Below, piece after piece: positions 9,536 to 18,005 of a DNA stretch of 64,000 nucleotides. The DNA comes from CAZZBM01 sp964652255 (lineage in GTDB: Bacteria; Bdellovibrionota; Bacteriovoracia; Bacteriovoracales; CAZZBM01), in contig CAZZBM010000001.1 in the NCBI GenBank assembly GCA_964652255.1, positions 248,001 through 312,000 of the forward strand, read 5' to 3'. The number at the start of each line of letters is the position of its first letter. The first letter of the stretch is position 1. The position numbers and the translations under genes were made by a program. The notes beneath the pieces are model-generated. The model made no database searches. It was not told the DNA's origin and was given only the letters and a program-made list of their open reading frames with translations.

Positions 9536-12453
9536 TTTTTACCTTTTAAATTTATTCCTTTTTGAGTATCTGTTGGTGCAATCATTTTTTTATTTCTAGT
9601 TTCTCTTGCACCTTTTAATTCTAAATTCTTTTTAGTAAAAATCATGTTATTTTCACTAGCTTTTAAAGCTATTTGATTAAAATCCTTCGCTTTTTTTCTA
9701 AGATCATTCACAATAGGCTTCATAGCTTGTTTAAAAGTTTTAACATACTCTGGACCTTCATTTTCAGGGTTTATAGCATCAATATCATTAGCCACTTTTT
9801 CATAACCAAGACTCAAAGATTTATATATATCCAAAGTAATTTGAGGAAAACCTAATTTTAATTTAATGTTAGCTTCATCTGTATAAGCAGTTAAAGATTT
9901 AAAAGCTTTATCTAAATCAGCTTGAAAAATCTCCTCTTTAAAGGGATTGTTAGGTCTAAAATAATTGAAAGATTCTTTTTTTATCTTATCCACAAAAGCT
10001 TGAGAATTAAACACATCTCCCACTTTTTTATTAGAAGAAGCTAATGGACCTAAAACAGATCTAATTTGTTTGACTTTTTCTAACTCATTATATTCTTGAG
10101 CATACCAGTACATACTCATATAAGCATCTATGAAATAGATTTCATAATTTTTGTTTTTTCCATAAATATTATAATATTTATTTAAATAATCTATGTTCTG
10201 AATATCAGCTATTTCTTTAATATTTTGTAAAACAACTTCATTATGTTTTTTAGGATTTACCCCACAAGATTCACCAAGTTTTAGCATATTTAAAGATTGA
10301 TCTACTTTGCCATCTATTAAATAAATATAAGCAGAGTTAGAAAAGAATTCTTCTTTTTCTTTAAAATTTTCCTTACAATATCTTTCTAACATCATTTTAG
10401 ATAAATCTGCTGATAAAGTAAGTTCTTGATAAGTATAATATTGTCTCACAATAAGAAGTATTTTATCTCTTAAAGAAAAAACTTCTTGATTAGACTGCAT
10501 TTTAAAACTAGCACTTAAATATTCATAAGATTTTTTAAACTGATCTAGCTCTAAAAAAAGACCAGAAGCATTAAAAGAAGCTTTTGATTTTATTTTATTA
10601 CCAAAATTATTATTAGCATAAATTTTTAAATATTCATTCGCAGCTTCTTCTTTTTTATTAGCTTTTTCAAGAACTTCAATTTTTTCAAAATACAATGAAG
10701 CAACTGAAGCTTCTAAGTTATCTTTAAATTTTTCATCAAAACCTAGATAACCTGTTTTTGTTTTATTAAACCAGTATAAAACTCTCTCTAAATTTTTCTT
10801 TTTTAAATCTTCACTCACAATAACATTAATCATACCTTTTTGTATGGTTTGATTTTCAGGAAAATTTGCAACAAAAGGTTCAATTAAACCATTAGCTTCA
10901 TCATATTTATTATGTTTAACATAAAGGTTAAACAACTTAGGATAAATACTTTCACTAACTTTATCTTTCGGCCATAAAGTAAGATAAGATCTATAAGAGT
11001 AGACAGAGTAATCATAAGTCATTTTTTCATCTAGAACATTTTCACCTAAAATAGATAACATACTATTAAGACATTTCTTTTTTAGATCCATTTTATCTTT
11101 AGGATTCATCTTTAAAGAAAACTCTAAAGTATTTCTATAAGAAACCATCGCTCTAACATATTCTAAAGCTCCGTAAAGAGTTTCTGATTGGAAAAATGTA
11201 TATTCATCAATTTTAACTGGATTTAAAATTTTTAAAGCATCAAAATACTTTAATGTGACTTCTAGATTTTGAGGACTATATTTTGATCCTCTTTTTTTAT
11301 TATCACGATCAACTGATTCAATGACTCTTTTTTGAAACAAACCTGCAATATCAGTAATTTCACTAATAGCATTTTTTTTATCATCTTCACTAAATTCTTT
11401 ATAATCTTTAACCTTAATAATAAAAGGTAAAGTTTTAAAATGTTCGTTTAAATCATTATTTTTTCTATAAATATCTAGCATAGCCATATAAGTTTTAACT
11501 TCACCTGCTAAATCTTTTTTTTCTATAGTACTTTTTCTAGAATTATCTAAAATATATTTAGTTTTTTTAACATCACCTATTTCAAGATTTTTATAAGCAT
11601 ACGCTACTAAAAATTCTCCTGGATTAGGAGCATTTTTAGAAATAAAATCAACACCTTCTTCTATTCTTTTAGTAGAGAGAAAAAAATAAGGCGAAGCATA
11701 TAAAATTTGTTCTGATAAATCAGCATAAATTTTTTTTCCATCTTTTCTATACTTTGAAAGCTGAAAAGATGTCTTTAGGGTGGTCAAAGCTTCTTCTAAT
11801 TTTCCAACCTTACTTAAAGACCAAGCATAGTTAAAAAGATGCTTAGTTAACCATTCACTGTTTTTATCTTTAATAATCTCTTGATAGTAATTAACAGCTT
11901 GTTTAAAATCTTTTTTATTATAAAAATGTTCAGCCAAAGCAACTTGAACATTATAAATAAGAGGACTTTTTGAAGGAGTTTTTCTTAAAGCTTCAAATAG
12001 AAACTGTTCTGATTTTTTCATATCAGCACCAAAGTCTCTTGCATTAAGTCCTAATGTTAAATAAATTTCTCCAATTCTTATATAATTAGGATTTTTATTA
12101 ACAATATTAACACCAAAACTTTCTATTTTTTTATATTCGGATAAACTTTTTTGAAAATAAGGTTCTTTTTTTAAATTTTTATTTTTTTTTACATCTGTTA
12201 TATATCTAGCATTTTCTTCATCTCTAATAACCTTAAGTCTTTCGGTATAAAGTTCTAGTAATCTAAATTGTAATTCAGGTCCAACAGTTCTATTTTTAAT
12301 GATTTCATTTATTTCTGAATTAATCAAAAACAAATTCCTTGCTCTTCTTTCTCTTTCACTAATAGCTTTAACAGCATCTTTGTCAGATTTAATCACAGTG
12401 TTAAAATCTTTTTTATTTTGAGTTTTTGCTATAAGAAAAAAAAGAAGCATCAT
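9532..12453 (-). CDS. Large TPR-repeat exported protein of the motor cluster
   Basis: 973 aa, almost entirely helical TPR-like repeats, following a short hydrophobic N-terminus (MMLLFFLIA) that would be a minimal Sec signal with no lipobox Cys. Repeats such as AEHFYNKKDFKQAVNYYQEI are clear near residue 170 and later ones are degenerate. It starts 3 nt after the second TolR-like gene and overlaps the next TPR gene by 4 nt. By position it is comparable to the large TPR proteins (AglT-like) of Myxococcus and Bdellovibrio motility clusters. I infer a periplasmic scaffold for the motor. Confidence 0.82.
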   Translation of the reverse strand: MMLLFFLIAKTQNKKDFNTVIKSDKDAVKAISERERRARNLFLINSEINEIIKNRTVGPELQFRLLELYTERLKVIRDEENARYITDVKKNKNLKKEPYFQKSLSEYKKIESFGVNIVNKNPNYIRIGEIYLTLGLNARDFGADMKKSEQFLFEALRKTPSKSPLIYNVQVALAEHFYNKKDFKQAVNYYQEIIKDKNSEWLTKHLFNYAWSLSKVGKLEEALTTLKTSFQLSKYRKDGKKIYADLSEQILYASPYFFLSTKRIEEGVDFISKNAPNPGEFLVAYAYKNLEIGDVKKTKYILDNSRKSTIEKKDLAGEVKTYMAMLDIYRKNNDLNEHFKTLPFIIKVKDYKEFSEDDKKNAISEITDIAGLFQKRVIESVDRDNKKRGSKYSPQNLEVTLKYFDALKILNPVKIDEYTFFQSETLYGALEYVRAMVSYRNTLEFSLKMNPKDKMDLKKKCLNSMLSILGENVLDEKMTYDYSVYSYRSYLTLWPKDKVSESIYPKLFNLYVKHNKYDEANGLIEPFVANFPENQTIQKGMINVIVSEDLKKKNLERVLYWFNKTKTGYLGFDEKFKDNLEASVASLYFEKIEVLEKANKKEEAANEYLKIYANNNFGNKIKSKASFNASGLFLELDQFKKSYEYLSASFKMQSNQEVFSLRDKILLIVRQYYTYQELTLSADLSKMMLERYCKENFKEKEEFFSNSAYIYLIDGKVDQSLNMLKLGESCGVNPKKHNEVVLQNIKEIADIQNIDYLNKYYNIYGKNKNYEIYFIDAYMSMYWYAQEYNELEKVKQIRSVLGPLASSNKKVGDVFNSQAFVDKIKKESFNYFRPNNPFKEEIFQADLDKAFKSLTAYTDEANIKLKLGFPQITLDIYKSLSLGYEKVANDIDAINPENEGPEYVKTFKQAMKPIVNDLRKKAKDFNQIALKASENNMIFTKKNLELKGARETRNKKMIAPTDTQKGINLKGKK

Positions 12454-12456
12454 TTT

Positions 12457-12972
12457 TCAAACCTCATTTGTCACAATCAATCTATATTTTGGAAATCCAG
12501 CAGCAGCTGTCGTAGTAAAAATTTTTTTTAAATTTTTATAAGGAACAGTCTTATCAATAACTAGATTAATATGTTGATAAATTTCTTCTCCAGAAAAACC
12601 CATAGTAAGAACGTCTAATTGTTTTTGACCACTTTGCACTAATTGATTAAATTTTTCTTCTAATAATTCTTTCTCAACTTTTAATTTATCAAAAAGTTCT
12701 GGAATCACCATTACTTGATCATCTTTAATGCTACCTATAAGTTCATCTTTAAGATAGATATTTCCATCAGAAGCTAACTGAACAATAATTTCATTACGAC
12801 CCATTTGTTCAGATAAAGATGTTACCATTTCTAAATTTTTTGCTAATTTTATTTGAACATCAGATGCTGTATAAGCTGTTAACAAAAACACCACTATAAT
12901 AGTCACAATATCCATTAAAGCTGTGATATCTTGCTCTAAAACTTCTTTTTGTTCTCTTTTTTTTCTAAACAT
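12457..12972 (-). CDS. ExbD/TolR-family proton-channel subunit (second copy)
   Basis: 171 aa with a basic cytoplasmic N-terminus, one membrane helix (about 18-36) carrying the essential TolR-type Asp (Asp21 in ALMDIVTIIVVFLL), and a periplasmic domain of about 130 residues with a conserved VIDKTVPYKNLKKIF segment. With the ExbB-like and first ExbD-like genes it makes a TolQRR-type stator, as in AglR/AglQ-AglS-AglV. It lies 8 nt after its paralogue. Proton-driven force generation is family knowledge. Confidence 0.9.
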   Translation of the reverse strand: MFRKKREQKEVLEQDITALMDIVTIIVVFLLTAYTASDVQIKLAKNLEMVTSLSEQMGRNEIIVQLASDGNIYLKDELIGSIKDDQVMVIPELFDKLKVEKELLEEKFNQLVQSGQKQLDVLTMGFSGEEIYQHINLVIDKTVPYKNLKKIFTTTAAAGFPKYRLIVTNEV

Positions 12973-12980
12973 AATTTATC

Positions 12981-13499
12981 CTATTGAAACATGACCATTT
13001 CAAATAAATTTCTTGTTTGTTTCAAATTTCCCTGTTCATCTTTTATTGTAATAATAGGCGTTGAATGATTTTTAGCTATCATTTGACCACGATCAACAAC
13101 TTTAACAATAGAATCATATTCAACGTTTGCTTCAGAAACGATAATTAAAGAGTTTTCATAAGGAAATTCAACCTTTGTTTGGATAAAAACATCTTGTAAT
13201 TTAGATAAAAAATCCTGATCACTAAATTTCAAACTAGCAATTGTTCTTTTTTCTGACCCAATTCCTCTTTGAATTCTAACATTTTCTAATCCTATAAAAG
13301 CAGTCAGGTTTAAAGGTTTTTTATCTGTTTTTGTATTATTCAATTCTGAAAAAACAGGAGCTTCTGAAATAATATGTCTAATTTCAATAAAATTAGCATT
13401 CATCAAAAGGAAAAAAGTAATAATAAACATAATATCCATAATGGACACAATGCTTCCTTGTTTCATGGATAAAGATTTAATATTTCTTTTTTTATACAT
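12981..13499 (-). CDS. ExbD/TolR-family proton-channel subunit (first copy)
   Basis: 172 aa with a basic N-terminus, a single membrane helix (about 17-36) with the channel Asp22 (SIMDIMFIITFFLL), and a periplasmic domain. It overlaps the ExbB/TolQ-like gene by 1 nt. Having two TolR-type genes beside one TolQ-type gene is the arrangement of Agl-type gliding motors rather than the plain Tol-Pal or Ton systems. Confidence 0.9.
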   Translation of the reverse strand: MYKKRNIKSLSMKQGSIVSIMDIMFIITFFLLMNANFIEIRHIISEAPVFSELNNTKTDKKPLNLTAFIGLENVRIQRGIGSEKRTIASLKFSDQDFLSKLQDVFIQTKVEFPYENSLIIVSEANVEYDSIVKVVDRGQMIAKNHSTPIITIKDEQGNLKQTRNLFEMVMFQ

Positions 13500-14197
13500 T
13501 AGGCTGCCTCATCTAAAGCATGATTTGCTTTCGTTGTTAATAAATCTACTAATTTGACTGAACTTTGATCAATATCTGAGATCATTTTTTGAGCTTGAGA
13601 ACTTAAATAAGTATGTAAAACTAATAAAGTGATAGCAGATACCAGACCAAAAGCAGTTGTATTCATAGCTACTGATATACCTTTTGCTAAGAGTTGTTGT
13701 TTTAAATTAGCTTCTGCTGTTGCCACAGCTGAAAAAGACTGAATAAGACCTTGAATCGTTCCTAAAAGTCCAAGAAGAGTACTCATGTTAGAAAGAAGAG
13801 CTATATAATTAAATCTTTGCTCTATTTTTGGAATCACTTCAAGCATAGATGCTTCCATAGAATCTTGAATTTGAACCTTAGATTGATTAGCTCTTTTTAA
13901 ACCATTCTTTAAAACAGTAGCTAAACCTGATTGAGACCCAGCACAAATCTGAATAGCACCTTGAACATTATTTGAAATAACCATTCTTTTGATTTGACTA
14001 AAAAAACTTGGACCATCAACTGTCACTTTTTTTAAATAATTCCATCTATCAATCACTAGAATGATCCCAGATATCCAAACAAAAGAGATGACGAACATAA
14101 AAACGCCACCTTCTGTCATAAATCTAGCAAACCATTGTAAAATATTTTCATTTGTTGTTACTGCCATTGCAGCTTCATTCATTACTTGTGTTTCCAT
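13499..14197 (-). CDS. TolQ/ExbB/MotA-family motor channel protein (AglR-like)
   Basis: 232 aa with three membrane helices (about 35-55, 135-155 and 170-190). The C-terminal pair carries the family signature: STLLGLLGTIQGLI, then GISVAMNTTAFGLV. A cytoplasmic loop lies between helices 1 and 2. A strong Shine-Dalgarno (AAGGAG, 5 nt before ATG) precedes it. It would form the proton-conducting stator core with the two TolR-like proteins encoded next. The presence of TPR and AgmX-like partners argues for an Agl/Glt-type machine over Tol-Pal (no TolA, TolB or Pal here). Confidence 0.93.
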   Translation of the reverse strand: METQVMNEAAMAVTTNENILQWFARFMTEGGVFMFVISFVWISGIILVIDRWNYLKKVTVDGPSFFSQIKRMVISNNVQGAIQICAGSQSGLATVLKNGLKRANQSKVQIQDSMEASMLEVIPKIEQRFNYIALLSNMSTLLGLLGTIQGLIQSFSAVATAEANLKQQLLAKGISVAMNTTAFGLVSAITLLVLHTYLSSQAQKMISDIDQSSVKLVDLLTTKANHALDEAA

Positions 14198-14208
14198 TTT
14201 TTCTCCTT

Positions 14209-14442
14209 TTATCTAATCATCATCACATCTTTTATTGTTCTATCTTTCAAACTTTTCCTATTGGGAATTGTTCTTTGAAAGTTTTGTCTCGATCTTTCTA
14301 AAACAGTAAAATCTCCAGGTACAAAATTAGAACCACCAACATCTAAACTATTTAAATTAAATGATTCAAATTTTTTATATTTGACAATCACTTTATCTGT
14401 TGGTTCCTTTGCCATAATAAAAAACAATATAAATGGCATCAT
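14209..14442 (-). CDS. Small exported protein of the motor cluster
   Basis: 77 aa. MMPFILFFIMAKEP is a very short hydrophobic N-terminus, followed by a basic, polar tail with the segment GGSNFVPGDFTVLERSRQNF. The start overlaps the preceding TPR gene by 4 nt, and it ends 11 nt before the TolQ-like gene, so it is an integral operon member. I do not recognise the family. The tight coupling suggests an accessory periplasmic subunit of the motor. Confidence 0.7.
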   Translation of the reverse strand: MMPFILFFIMAKEPTDKVIVKYKKFESFNLNSLDVGGSNFVPGDFTVLERSRQNFQRTIPNRKSLKDRTIKDVMMIR

Positions 14443-15911
14443 TTTTTACCTCTTTTCTTAGAAGTTTTAGTGTTTTTTAAATCATTTTTATTTGAATTTT
14501 CTTCAATGTTAACAGTAGCTTCTTTTTCAGTTTCTCTTTTTACAACTGAACACTTAGATTCAAGTGCAAAAACATAATCACCAAGTTCATCCGCCCAAAA
14601 TTCTTGTTTGAATTTCCAGTACATTTCATCAGATTCTTTATCTACTTTTGACGAACCTCTAGATCTATCTGTTACAAGAGCTTCATTTTTATATTCAAGA
14701 CCTCTTTGCATCGTTAAAATATTAAGTTTTAAGTTAAACATTTGATAAGAGAGAGAATTTGTTTCATTAATAAAATCATAAAAATATTTTTTTACAAAAA
14801 AGTTCACTGTTGACTTTAAAACAGCCATATCTACTTCTAAGTTTTTAATAAGATTATCTACAAAAGCTGTTCTTTTGCTTTTTCTAAGAGCTTCTAATTC
14901 TTTCATGGCTCTTAGGTATGCATTTAAATCTAAATTAAATTTAGTTCTTTTTTGTATTTGAGTTAAAAGATTTTTCATGAAGGGATCTGTATTTCCCTTT
15001 TTTTGCATATGTTCTAAGATCAATCTAAAAAAGTAATCATCAGATTGAATATTTATTTTTAAAATATTTTTAATATTTTCAGATCTAGCTTTATAAACTT
15101 CGGTGTATCTATCAATAATTTTTAAAGCATCACCCCATAGACATAATTTGAAGTAACTTAAAGCTTTTAGAAGTTCAACTTCTGGTTGAAAATAAGTATC
15201 TAAACTTGGAGCATTATATGTCGCTAATAATCCTAATGTTCTATTATAAATTCCTAGATGATAATTTGCCCAAGCTTTTTCCAATAATCCATATGGCCAC
15301 AAATAAGATTGTTTTGTAACCTTATAAAATTCTTTTAAAGATTCTTTATATTTTCCTTGATCAAAAGCCAAACGACCAATATTCATTTGGCAACTATCTT
15401 TGATCATTGAATAATATCTTTGAACTTTAGAATCACTTTTATCTGCTTGAACAGAAAAAGCTTGATCATAGCATTTTTTAAAAGCCGTTAGAGCTAAATC
15501 ATTTTTATTTTGAGACATATACATAGTTCCAATGGTGAGTTGAGCTTCAGGATAATGTCTGTGTTTTTCAGGAATAATAGTAAGATATTTCATCGCTTCA
15601 TCATATTGTTTATTCATGAAAAACTTTTTTGCTATTAATAAATAAACAGACTGAACACCAAGTTTTTTCAAAACTTCATTTTTAGTTCTTGAAAGAAGCT
15701 CAGTCCCAGTTTTTGATATAAGCTCTTCTAAATATTTTTTAAATTCAGGATCTAAAGTTGAAACACTATTAGCATGTTCAATAGCATAAGTAAGAGCAGA
15801 GAAGTAAAGCTTTCTTTTATAAAGCAACACTGAAACTTCTTTTAATGAAAGTTGTTTCTGAACAGCTGCTGCTGAAGAAAAGCTAAAATAAGATAAAAAT
15901 AAAATCCACAT
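14439..15911 (-). CDS. TPR-repeat exported protein of the motor cluster
   Basis: 490 aa. The N-terminus MWILFLSYFSFSSAAA reads as a compact Sec signal with an A-x-A type cleavage region. Several TPR units lie in the first 250 residues (for example YDEAMKYLTIIPEKHRHYPE, and FDQGKYKESLKEFYKV). The C-terminal half is helical, and the tail is Lys-rich. It lies 13 nt downstream of the beta-barrel gene and upstream of the stator genes. It is probably a periplasmic scaffold; similar TPR proteins precede AglR-type genes in gliding clusters. Confidence 0.83.
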   Translation of the reverse strand: MWILFLSYFSFSSAAAVQKQLSLKEVSVLLYKRKLYFSALTYAIEHANSVSTLDPEFKKYLEELISKTGTELLSRTKNEVLKKLGVQSVYLLIAKKFFMNKQYDEAMKYLTIIPEKHRHYPEAQLTIGTMYMSQNKNDLALTAFKKCYDQAFSVQADKSDSKVQRYYSMIKDSCQMNIGRLAFDQGKYKESLKEFYKVTKQSYLWPYGLLEKAWANYHLGIYNRTLGLLATYNAPSLDTYFQPEVELLKALSYFKLCLWGDALKIIDRYTEVYKARSENIKNILKINIQSDDYFFRLILEHMQKKGNTDPFMKNLLTQIQKRTKFNLDLNAYLRAMKELEALRKSKRTAFVDNLIKNLEVDMAVLKSTVNFFVKKYFYDFINETNSLSYQMFNLKLNILTMQRGLEYKNEALVTDRSRGSSKVDKESDEMYWKFKQEFWADELGDYVFALESKCSVVKRETEKEATVNIEENSNKNDLKNTKTSKKRGKK

Positions 15912-15924
15912 TTTCCTTCCTTCC

Positions 15925-16662
15925 TTAGAAAGACACTCCTAGTTTTAAAATCACATCACTTTCATTATAAAAACCTTTCTTTTCTTCTTTATTTTCACTA
16001 ATTAAATTAGCTCTATAAATTCTATGAAGGTAATCAACTCCAAGACTAAAATTTTTATTAAGATAAAATTTAAGAGCAACTTTAATATCACCTGAATAAT
16101 AGGTTTCTTCTTCCATTTGAGTAGCTTTGTCTTTTCCACCGGAATTATCTATAATTTTTTTATAATTTGATTCACCTTTAATGTAAGAAGCGCCTAAACC
16201 AAAATAAAGATCAAAATAAATAATTTGATTAAAAGTATTAATTTTACCATAAAAAGGAGCAAACAAAATCATTCCTCCTACATCCCATTTATAGTTAATA
16301 ATATAAGGTAATAAATTTTTTATTGTATCATTTGTTTCAGCAATAATTTTATTCACAATGTTGGTATAGGTGTTATTATCTCTATTAAAATAATAACCTC
16401 CTCTAACTTCTATCCCAATCTGTTCTGTGAAGAAAAAATCTAAGTTTCCTTGAACACCAAAAGTTGTTTGATAGGGGTTACTAAATCTATAAAGCCCACC
16501 TGCATCAAAAAAGACTCTCATTTTTTTTGGAAAGAGTTTTTTTTGTAAAACGTAAACTTTTTTATCTTGATCTAGCCAAAGAAATTTATATAAATTATCC
16601 TCAGCTGCGAAAAGATGATTAGCAAAAAATAGACTTAATAAAACAAGTATTGTCTTTTTCAT
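15925..16662 (-). CDS. Outer-membrane beta-barrel protein of the motor cluster
   Basis: About 245 aa. The start is set at ATG 16662, which gives a normal Sec signal peptide (MKKTILVLLSLFFANHLFA, then AED) behind a GAGG Shine-Dalgarno; the longer in-frame start 60 nt upstream adds a charged extension before the signal and is less likely. The mature part shows alternating amphipathic strands with aromatic girdles (GIEVRGGYYFNRDN, FYFDLYFGLG-type segments) and ends in a terminal Phe (LKLGVSF), the classical BAM signal. It is first in the motor operon, so probably its outer-membrane component, as GltA/B-type barrels are. Confidence 0.85.
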   Translation of the reverse strand: MKKTILVLLSLFFANHLFAAEDNLYKFLWLDQDKKVYVLQKKLFPKKMRVFFDAGGLYRFSNPYQTTFGVQGNLDFFFTEQIGIEVRGGYYFNRDNNTYTNIVNKIIAETNDTIKNLLPYIINYKWDVGGMILFAPFYGKINTFNQIIYFDLYFGLGASYIKGESNYKKIIDNSGGKDKATQMEEETYYSGDIKVALKFYLNKNFSLGVDYLHRIYRANLISENKEEKKGFYNESDVILKLGVSF

Positions 16663-16694
16663 GATTTTATTTTCCTCTAAAATTTCAATTCGTG

Positions 16695-16722
16695 TTTTTA
16701 GGTAAAAAGCTTTACTTGACAA
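16695..16722 (-). promoter_or_regulatory. Candidate sigma70 promoter for the motor operon
   Basis: Read on the minus strand: TTGTCA (16722-16717), 16-nt spacer, TAAAAA (16700-16695), about 33 nt before the chosen ATG of the beta-barrel gene. Its -35 overlaps the -35 of the divergent dCMP deaminase promoter through the near-palindrome TTGACAA. Based on pattern only. Confidence 0.4.
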
Positions 16723-16744
16723 AGAATTGAAAGAGATTTACTAG
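16716..16744 (+). promoter_or_regulatory. Sigma70 promoter giving a leaderless dCMP deaminase mRNA
   Basis: TTGACA (16716-16721), exactly 17 nt, then TACTAG (16739-16744). The ATG follows after 6 nt at 16751, where transcription would be expected to begin. No Shine-Dalgarno is present. Confidence 0.65.
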
Positions 16745-16750
16745 GCAAAA

Positions 16751-17239
16751 ATGACTTGGCAAGAATACTTTATGTCTCAAGCTTTACTTTGTTCTCTAAA
16801 AAGCAAGGATCCTAATACAAAAGTAGGCTGTGTTATTGTCAATGATCAACAAAGACAAGTTGCTTTAGGTTATAATGGTTTTGTTGCTGGTATCAATGAA
16901 AAAGAACTTCCTCTTTCAAGAGATAGGTCACTCCCACTTTATGAACAAAAATATGCTTATATAGTTCATGCTGAGGCTAATGCTATTTTATATGCTCAAA
17001 GATCTCTTCAAGGATGTACTTTATATACAACTCTTTTTCCCTGTCATGAATGTGCCAAAATGATTGCCAGTGTTCAAATTAAAAAAATTTACTATTATTC
17101 TGATCTTTATCAAGGTAGTCCTGAGGATATTAGTGCTAAAAAAATGCTTGATTTAGCAGGAATTCACTATGAACAGTTGATTTTTTCTCCTGAAACTTTA
17201 TCTACTATTAGTAATTTTTTTACTCATCTTAAAGTTTAA
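16751..17239 (+). CDS. Deoxycytidylate (dCMP) deaminase family protein
   Basis: 162 aa zinc deaminase, about the usual length. The zinc/catalytic motif His73-Ala-Glu75 (HAEANAIL) and PCHEC (Cys98, Cys101) are intact. The N-terminal KDPNTKVGCVIV segment and the spacing fit dCMP deaminase/ComEB, which makes dUMP for dTMP synthesis in the cytoplasm. The ATG coincides with the predicted transcription start. The gene is divergent from the motor operon and followed 27 nt later by a lipoprotein. Confidence 0.9.
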   Translation: MTWQEYFMSQALLCSLKSKDPNTKVGCVIVNDQQRQVALGYNGFVAGINEKELPLSRDRSLPLYEQKYAYIVHAEANAILYAQRSLQGCTLYTTLFPCHECAKMIASVQIKKIYYYSDLYQGSPEDISAKKMLDLAGIHYEQLIFSPETLSTISNFFTHLKV

Positions 17240-17266
17240 ATTTCATCTTACCGAAATAAAGCCTAT

Positions 17267-17761
17267 ATGAAGAAAATCATTTTTCTTGCTTTATTCTCTT
17301 GTCAACCAAAAAATCAAAATTCTCCTAGTGATTCTTTTAATAATGAAGTTTTAAATGCTGCTATTCCCACAATAAAATTTCAAGAAGAAGAAAACAAAGT
17401 ATTTTCTACCCCTAATTATGATGAGGATTTTGAAATTTCTATTACCCTAATCACTTCTAATGGTTTGTTTGGAGATTTAAATTCTTTAAAAGATAAAGTA
17501 ATTTGTACAAATTGTACTATAAAAAGTTTATCTTCAGCTGAAAGTACAATGAGTGAAACAAAGTATGAAATAATTCTAACAGCTAATCCAGGTGTTTTTA
17601 ATCTTTTTATTAAAAATAATACTTTGCCCTACCAAAATGAAAAGTTTTATCCTCAAGACTTAAGTTCAAATTATCAATTTATTACCACTGGCGGAGTAAC
17701 ACCTTCTGATGAGTCTTTACCTGAACCTATTGCAGAGTTAGATGAAGAAGATTATTCTTAA
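17267..17761 (+). CDS. Predicted lipoprotein with CTNC motif
   Basis: 164 aa, MKKIIFLALFSC (Cys12) followed by a polar linker. Residues about 76-116 contain ICTNC (Cys80, Cys83) followed by a KYEII...PGVFNLFI pattern. The same motif style occurs in the two large exported proteins at the left end, so this looks like a single-domain relative. The tail is acidic (PIAELDEEDYS). Function unknown. It resembles Ig-like adhesion modules in shape only. Confidence 0.72.
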   Translation: MKKIIFLALFSCQPKNQNSPSDSFNNEVLNAAIPTIKFQEEENKVFSTPNYDEDFEISITLITSNGLFGDLNSLKDKVICTNCTIKSLSSAESTMSETKYEIILTANPGVFNLFIKNNTLPYQNEKFYPQDLSSNYQFITTGGVTPSDESLPEPIAELDEEDYS

Positions 17762-17765
17762 ATAA

Positions 17766-18005
17766 GTGAAGATTATTTCAAAAGAAATTTTTATTCAGAA
17801 ACTTTTACAACCAGGAATTTTTTCTCTTATTGATTGTTCTAGAAATCCATTAAATTTAAAAAATACTCAAATATATTCAAAAAGTCATCAATATGATGAG
17901 GAGAGAACAATTTTTTTTTCTTTTGACGAGAAACTCAATCTTCAAAAAGGATATTTTTTTTATTCTTTAGAAAAAGATTTTTTTAAAAAAAATTTCTCAG
18001 CTTAA
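17766..18005 (+). CDS. Small hypothetical protein (uncertain)
   Basis: 79 codons from a GTG start 5 nt after the lipoprotein stop. Its 3' end overlaps the convergent ABC transporter gene by 9 nt. The sequence (SLIDCSRNPL, then an aromatic tail) faintly recalls the first strand of a rhodanese fold but is too short for one. Codon usage matches the neighbours. It may be a genuine small protein or a remnant. Confidence 0.4.
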   Translation: MKIISKEIFIQKLLQPGIFSLIDCSRNPLNLKNTQIYSKSHQYDEERTIFFSFDEKLNLQKGYFFYSLEKDFFKKNFSA

